Source of the DNA: Aureococcus anophagefferens
Lineage: Eukaryota; Sar; Pelagophyceae; Pelagomonadales; Pelagomonadaceae
Assembly (NCBI RefSeq): GCF_000186865.1
Contig: NW_008705638.1
Span: forward strand, 2,665-13,478
Direction of reading: 5' to 3'
Length of the DNA: 10,814 nucleotides
Both the position numbers and the translations under genes were made by a program. This document shows positions 7,554 through 10,814 of the stretch, piece after piece. Each line of letters starts with the position of its first letter. Positions within the stretch are counted from its first letter, which is position 1. Under the pieces are notes generated by a model, which saw only the letters and a list, made by a program, of their open reading frames with translations, searched no databases and was not told the DNA's origin.

Positions 7554-8420
7554 ATGGGTCGTGCCGGTGGCCGCCGCAGCGCGTCGCTGACGCCGCGCCT
7601 GTCGCCGCGCGCGTCGCGCACGGCGCTCCTGCGGCTGCTGGACATGGCCGAGCGCGCGCGGCCGCCGCCGCAGCGCGCGAGCCCGATGCGGTCGTCGCGG
7701 ACGCTGCCCTGGGAGGAGGTCATCGCGCGGCAGAACGGCACGCTCCTCCGGCCCCGGGGCCGCAGCGCGCCGCCGCGCTACGCGTCGACGCCGCGGAGCT
7801 CGCGGAGCTCGACGCCGCGGTCGCGGACGCCGCGCTCGAGCCGCGCGCCGTCGCCCGAGCCCGCGGCCGCGCGGCGGCCGCGGCCGCGGTCGCGGCCGCG
7901 GCGCCGCGAGCTCGCGAAGACGGTGTCCTGGGAGCCCGCCGCGGCCGACGACGACCAGGCCGCGGCCTTCCGCGCGGCCCTCGCCGAGGCGCTGGCCCTC
8001 GCGCGCGACCCGCGCCACGTCGTCGCGCTCTCGCGAGTCTACGCGCACGCGGTCGGCGCGCTCGACGTCGCCGACGGCTCGGCCCTCGAGGACGCCGCGG
8101 CGCCCGCGGTCGCGGCCGCGCCCGCGGGCGACAACGACGACGACGACGGCGGCGACGACGACCTCGCGTCGACGCGGCGCCTCGTCGACGCGGTCTCGCG
8201 CCTCGAGCGCACGACGGACGAGTTCTACGGCGCGCCCGCGAAGCCGCGGGCTTCGCGGCCGAAGAAGCGGGGCCGGCGGAAGAAGCAGCGCCCCCAGCAG
8301 GCCGCCGCGACGACGCCCAGGCCCGCGTCGCCGGGGTCGTCGACGCTCGGCTCCGAGACGAAGAAGCAGGAGGCCATCGCCCTGCTCGCGCAGCTCAAGG
8401 AGATCCTCGAGGTGTCCTAA
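7554..8420 (+). CDS. Low-complexity basic/acidic protein of unknown function
   Basis: A 288-aa intronless frame whose ATG has a good eukaryotic context (GCGATGG). Residues 1-125 are Arg/Ser/Pro-rich with many SP, TP and RS pairs (STPRSSRSSTPRSRTPRSS), like disordered phosphorylated regions. SWEPAAADDDQAAAFRAALAEA opens a helical segment at 125-172. An acidic run (DNDDDDGGDDD) lies at 193-203, a second helix with RRLVDAVSRLERTTDEFYG at 208-226, and a basic cluster resembling a nuclear signal (RPKKRGRRKKQRP) at 235-247. A Leu-rich helix, EAIALLAQLKEILEV, ends the protein. The order is plausible for a nuclear or cytoskeletal protein, but I do not recognise a family. The TAA is 3 nt from the stop of the convergent gene. 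Helical segments and the clean stop argue that it is real. Confidence 0.72.
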   Translation: MGRAGGRRSASLTPRLSPRASRTALLRLLDMAERARPPPQRASPMRSSRTLPWEEVIARQNGTLLRPRGRSAPPRYASTPRSSRSSTPRSRTPRSSRAPSPEPAAARRPRPRSRPRRRELAKTVSWEPAAADDDQAAAFRAALAEALALARDPRHVVALSRVYAHAVGALDVADGSALEDAAAPAVAAAPAGDNDDDDGGDDDLASTRRLVDAVSRLERTTDEFYGAPAKPRASRPKKRGRRKKQRPQQAAATTPRPASPGSSTLGSETKKQEAIALLAQLKEILEVS

Positions 8421-8423
8421 CTT

Positions 8424-9786
8424 TTACGTGCCTTTGGGGACGATGGCGGCGCTGTCCCAGCGCGCGAGGTCCACGGAGACGGTCGCGCCCTCGTAGTCGC
8501 GCCGGCACGCGAGGCCGGCGAACTCCGGCGGGCCGAGGGGGTCGCCGACGGCGACGTCGAGCTGGTCCACGCGCCAGAGCGGGCCCTGGGAGACGTCGTA
8601 CCACCAGCCGTAGGAGAAGTAGCTGCCGGCCGTCGCCAGGCACAGGTAGGCGGCGAGCGCGTAGGTCGCCAAATCCGTCGCCGCGCGGCGCACGCCCGCG
8701 TCCGTCCGGTTGCGGAGCGTCGCGTTCGTCGCCGGGTCGCGGAAGTGGCGCGGCCACCGCGGGCCGTCCGCGTCGATGGGCGTGATCTCCGGGCCGACCC
8801 AGGTCTTGACGAGCAGGGGCGCCTCGGGGGGCAGTTTCCGCGTCGCGTCGAGCCAGAGCGCCGCGACCTACCAAGCTCGTCGGGAACGATGTTTCGAAAT
8901 CTCTCGAAAATCGTCGCGGCCGCAGGACGCTGGCCGCGACCGACGCGTTCACGGCGCCCGTGTGGCGGTCCTCGACCCACTCGAACGCGCCCAAATGTTC
9001 CGCGCAGAGGCCGTCCAGGACGTCGCCCAAGACGAGGTCCACGAGGTAGGTGTCGTTCTTGGCGCCGAAGCCGTTGCCGACGACAAAAGCGTCGGCGTCC
9101 CGCGCCTTGAGGCCGTCGCGCGCGCGTTTCAGCGCGGCTCGCTGCCCCTCGGCCCACGCGGCCGCCTTGCTCTCCGAGACGTTCGTCCACAGGGTCCAGT
9201 CCCAGTGGTCGCAGGAATCGAAGAACACGCCGGACATGTTCGCGCCCGCTTCGTCTCGCGCGGCGAGGGGCGCGGCGACCCACCAGTCCGCGGCGGCTCG
9301 CACCGAGAAGTCGACGTAGGGCCAGGTCATGTCGTCGTCGTCGCAGACGGGCGTCCGCTCGCCCGGCCCGACGCACAGCGCTTTCCCGTCGTCCCGGCGC
9401 AGCCACCAGTCCGGGTGCGCCAGCAGCTCCGCGCCGAAGGCCGCCTCGTAGCACCGCGGCGGGCCCGCGACGCGCGCGTTCCAGTAGAAGAGCACCTTCG
9501 TGCGCTCGTTGGACGCCTTCAGCTGCGCGGCCGTGGCGACGAAGTTGGCCATGGTCCGGTCCTCGGCGCCGGGGCCCGTGCCGAAGCACTTCTCGATGGA
9601 CACGACGTCGTAGGTCGACGCGACGTAGGCCGCCTCGTCATCCGACAGGCCGCAGACCATGCCGCCCCGCCTCGTGCAGGTCCGGTTGTGGCCGAGGGCC
9701 GAGGAGAAATCGGCCCACTGGCGCACGGGCGCCAAGGCGGCGCGCGCTGTTGTTAGTAGGAGCGCTGCCGCGAGGATGCTCATCAT
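8424..9786 (-). CDS. Secreted glycoside-hydrolase-like protein, two exons
   Basis: Exon 1 is 9786-8941 (282 codons) and exon 2 is 8867-8424 (147 codons plus TAA), both phase 0, giving 429 aa. The leader MMSILAAALLLTTARAALA is a clear signal peptide. The body looks like a TIM-barrel glycosidase of the putative (hypothetical GH, GHL15-like) type. It has VLFYWNARVAGPPRCYEAAF (98-117), HPDWWLRRDDGK (124-135), WPYVDFSVRAAADWW (155-169), a strand ending in acid residues GVFFDSCDHWDW (186-197), and VVGNGFGAKND (235-245). Exon 2 continues with LVKTWVGPEITP, YALAAYLCLATAGSYFSYG and a closing beta domain, YEGATVSVDL. Several N-glycosylation sites (NRT, NMS, NVS, NDT, NAS, NAT) fit secretion. D190 or D193 are candidate catalytic residues by position only; the substrate is unknown. 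Two adjacent ATGs at 9786 and 9783 are equivalent starts. The gene is divergent from the selenoprotein gene. Confidence 0.8.
8868..8940 (-). other. Spliceosomal intron, 73 nt, flanked by 9-bp direct repeat
   Basis: On minus it begins GTCGCGGCCAGC and ends GAGCTTGGTAG. Removal joins TCG to GTC in phase 0, giving NASVAALWLD across the junction, and exon 2 then reads cleanly to its TAA. The 9-mer GCCGCGACC (plus) occurs at 8860-8868 and again at 8933-8941, exactly one intron length apart. The exon could therefore be restored by removing an insertion with its target duplication. The interior holds an AT-rich TTTCGA/TCGAAA inverted pair (8892-8897, 8904-8909). The ends are weakly inverted (CCAGC-GTC against CCAAGCTCGTC). 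Confidence 0.85.
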
Positions 9787-9955
9787 CGTTCCGGAGGGCA
9801 ACGTTCAACGCGCTATCTAGGCTAGGAGAGGTTAACAGCTAGAGGGCCTACCCGGGGGGTTTGCTATCAACGTTTTTTTCGGTGCCCTCATCAGCTTGCG
9901 CTGCCTTCCTCGTCGCGCTGTGGAACCGGCCTCGGCGCCGTTTTCGACCTGCGCC
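9787..9955. promoter_or_regulatory. Short divergent promoter region
   Basis: Only 169 bp separate the glycosidase-like start (minus) from the selenoprotein start (plus), so both promoters must share it or overlap. It includes an AT-richer patch, GCTATCAACGTTTTTTTCGG (9863-9882). No defined element can be assigned. Confidence 0.45.
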
Positions 9956-10267
9956 ATGGCCGACGTCGCTCCCGCCGGCGGTAGTAAGATCGTCGTCTTG
10001 AAGACGTGACCCTTGGCCGGTTGGGTCATGGGCAACCGGACCCCCGTGGCCGAGGCGATCAAGGAGAAGATGCCGGGCTACGAGGTCAAGCATGTTTGGT
10101 CCGAGGTCGACGGCAAGAAGGGCAAGACGGAGTGCGCGCCGCTGTACTTTAACGTGCCCGCGTGCTACTCCAAGAACAATTGCAAGGGCGCGATCGACAA
10201 GACGGCCGCGAACGCCGCGGCCGTCGGCGGCGGCGCCGCGCCCGCCGCGGAGGCGATGGAGCGCTAG
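9956..10267 (+). CDS. Candidate selenoprotein, 103 aa, Sec at codon 18
   Basis: From ATG 9956 the frame reads MADVAPAGGSKIVVLKT, meets TGA at 10007-10009, and continues in the same frame for 85 codons to TAG at 10265-10267. The downstream part is well mixed: PLAGWVMGNRTPVAEAIKEK, GYEVKHVWSEVDGKKGKTEC, APLYFNVPACYSKNNC, then an Ala/Gly tail. A SECIS element starts 11 nt after the stop, so TGA probably encodes selenocysteine. A short strand (KIVVLKT), the Sec, then a helix and strand resemble the start of a thioredoxin-like/Rdx fold (SelW, SelH). However, there is no CxxU motif: position 15 is Leu. Cysteines are at 60, 70 and 76. A redox role is inferred only from Sec. If TGA were a stop, the product would be 17 residues, or translation would need the internal ATG at 10028. 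I cannot name the family. Confidence 0.8.
10007..10009 (+). other. In-frame TGA, predicted selenocysteine codon 18
   Basis: The codon follows AAG ACG and precedes CCC TTG. The reading frame is the same on both sides with no other stop, and the downstream SECIS gives the decoding signal. Confidence 0.8.
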
Positions 10268-10278
10268 GGGCAGCGTCC

Positions 10279-10370
10279 GCGCGGGACCCGCCGCCGGGCT
10301 TCATGACGCCGCGGCGACGTGCCTGTGACGCACCGTCGCCGCGGCCGAGCGCGCCCGCCGGGTCCCGCGC
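10279..10370 (+). promoter_or_regulatory. SECIS element in the 3' untranslated region
   Basis: The fold follows the eukaryotic SECIS plan. Helix I pairs GCGCGGGACCCG (10279-10290) with CGGGTCCCGCGC (10359-10370), 12 perfect pairs. An internal loop follows. The non-Watson-Crick core has ATGA at 10303-10306 opposite CGAG at 10346-10349, matching the AUGA/NGAN consensus. Helix II pairs GCCGCGGCGACG (10308-10319) with CGTCGCCGCGGC (10334-10345), again 12 perfect pairs. The apical loop, TGCCTGTGACGCAC (10320-10333), has CC at 10322-10323 where most elements have AA; CC variants are known in other selenoprotein mRNAs. The helix II length sets this CC at the usual distance from the core. The role is to recruit SBP2 and EFSec so that TGA 10007 is read as selenocysteine. 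Confidence 0.87.
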
Positions 10371-10411
10371 GGCGCCGCCGCGCGGTCCGCCTCGATTAAA
10401 AAGAAGGACGC

Positions 10412-10814
10412 TTACTGGGCCAGCGGGCAGTAGGACGGCTTCTCCAGGGGCGGGAGGCCGGCTTCGTCGTCGCCGTCGTCGCGCGCGACCCAGGGGAGCG
10501 CGCGCATGGTGAAGCCCGCGTTGCCGTGCGCGCCGCCCGTGACGTGGTCCGCGGACGTGATGCCCGGCGCGTGGCCGACGTGGCGGAGCATGTGGAGGTA
10601 GACGAAGCCGGTGGGCCGGTCGCCGACGACGCGCTCGTAGGCGGCGCAGAGCGCCTCGTGGAGCTCGACGGGCATCGCGAAGAGGCACTCGCCCTCGATG
10701 CCCGTGACGAAGGCGACCTCCCGGCGCTGCTTGACGGGCGTCTCCACGAGGTCCTCGTCGTCGGCGCGCCCGAAGACCTGCTCGGCCCAGTCGCGGACGC
10801 GCGCCGCGCGCGCT
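10412..10814 (-). CDS. Unrecognised protein, 3' part, runs off right edge
   Basis: One frame is open from the right edge to TAA at 10412-10414 (133 codons shown), so this is a C-terminal part whose start is outside the window. It reads RDWAEQVFGRADDEDLVETP, then EVAFVTGIEGECLFAMPVEL, HEALCAAYERVVGDRPTGFV, YLHMLRHVGHAPGITSADHV, TGGAHGNAGFTMRALPWVAR, and ends PPLEKPSYCPLAQ. The composition is balanced and soluble, with several His residues (HMLRHVGH, TGGAHGN) that could bind metal or be catalytic. I do not recognise the family. It converges on the selenoprotein gene; its own 3' untranslated region would overlap the antisense of the SECIS. Confidence 0.75.
   Translation of the reverse strand, partial: ARAARVRDWAEQVFGRADDEDLVETPVKQRREVAFVTGIEGECLFAMPVELHEALCAAYERVVGDRPTGFVYLHMLRHVGHAPGITSADHVTGGAHGNAGFTMRALPWVARDDGDDEAGLPPLEKPSYCPLAQ

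Noticed and set aside
7520..7560. tRNA-like GGTTTGAATCGC
   Set aside because: It resembles a T-loop, but no acceptor stem, D-arm or anticodon arm can be drawn around it.
9787..9801. Glycosidase-like gene starting at 9801
   Set aside because: The codon there is TTG. The ATG pair at 9786/9783 gives a complete signal peptide and is the normal eukaryotic choice.
10028..10267. Independent 79-aa protein starting at the internal ATG 10028
   Set aside because: Possible, but the matching frame upstream of TGA and the SECIS directly after the stop make the single selenoprotein reading far better.
1..10814. CRISPR array, bacterial operon or insertion sequence
   Set aside because: No spaced identical repeats of CRISPR type, no transposase frame, and no bacterial-type gene arrangement were seen. 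The repeats present are short tandem or dispersed ones.

Overview
The window reads as nuclear DNA of a very GC-rich unicellular eukaryote, most likely a stramenopile microalga of the pelagophyte type (Aureococcus-like). The reasons are genes closely packed on both strands, short introns that restore frame exactly, no operons or bacterial ribosome sites, a eukaryote-type SECIS hairpin, and eukaryotic families (a TPR+CS co-chaperone, a plant-type glutaminyl cyclotransferase). The species assignment is inference; no marker gene is present.

Layout. 1-730 (-): the 5' part of an unrecognised gene leaving the left edge. 731-2963: a poorly ordered, repeat-rich stretch with one short coding remnant (1218-1625 +), a 50-bp tandem duplication with a hairpin, and a 13-bp repeat array. 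2964-4411 (-): an unrecognised two-exon gene whose 113-nt intron carries terminal inverted repeats. 4712-5665 (+): a secreted glutaminyl-peptide cyclotransferase. 5668-6612 (-): a TPR plus CS-domain co-chaperone. 6613-7553: long divergent intergenic region with a diverged 66-bp repeat pair. 7554-8420 (+): a low-complexity, basic/acidic protein of unknown role. 8424-9786 (-): a secreted glycoside-hydrolase-like protein, two exons, with a 73-nt intron bounded by a 9-bp direct repeat. 9956-10267 (+): a small selenoprotein candidate with an in-frame TGA, followed by a near-ideal SECIS element at 10279-10370. 10412-10814 (-): the 3' part of an unrecognised gene leaving the right edge.

The most interesting items are the selenoprotein/SECIS pair, which does not resemble a selenoprotein family I can name, and the two introns, both of which look like introner (transposon-derived) insertions. 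Two of the three convergent gene pairs leave only 2-3 nt between stop codons; the third leaves 144 nt, and that gap holds the SECIS. Apart from shared secretory targeting of the cyclotransferase and the glycosidase-like protein, I see no common pathway among the genes.
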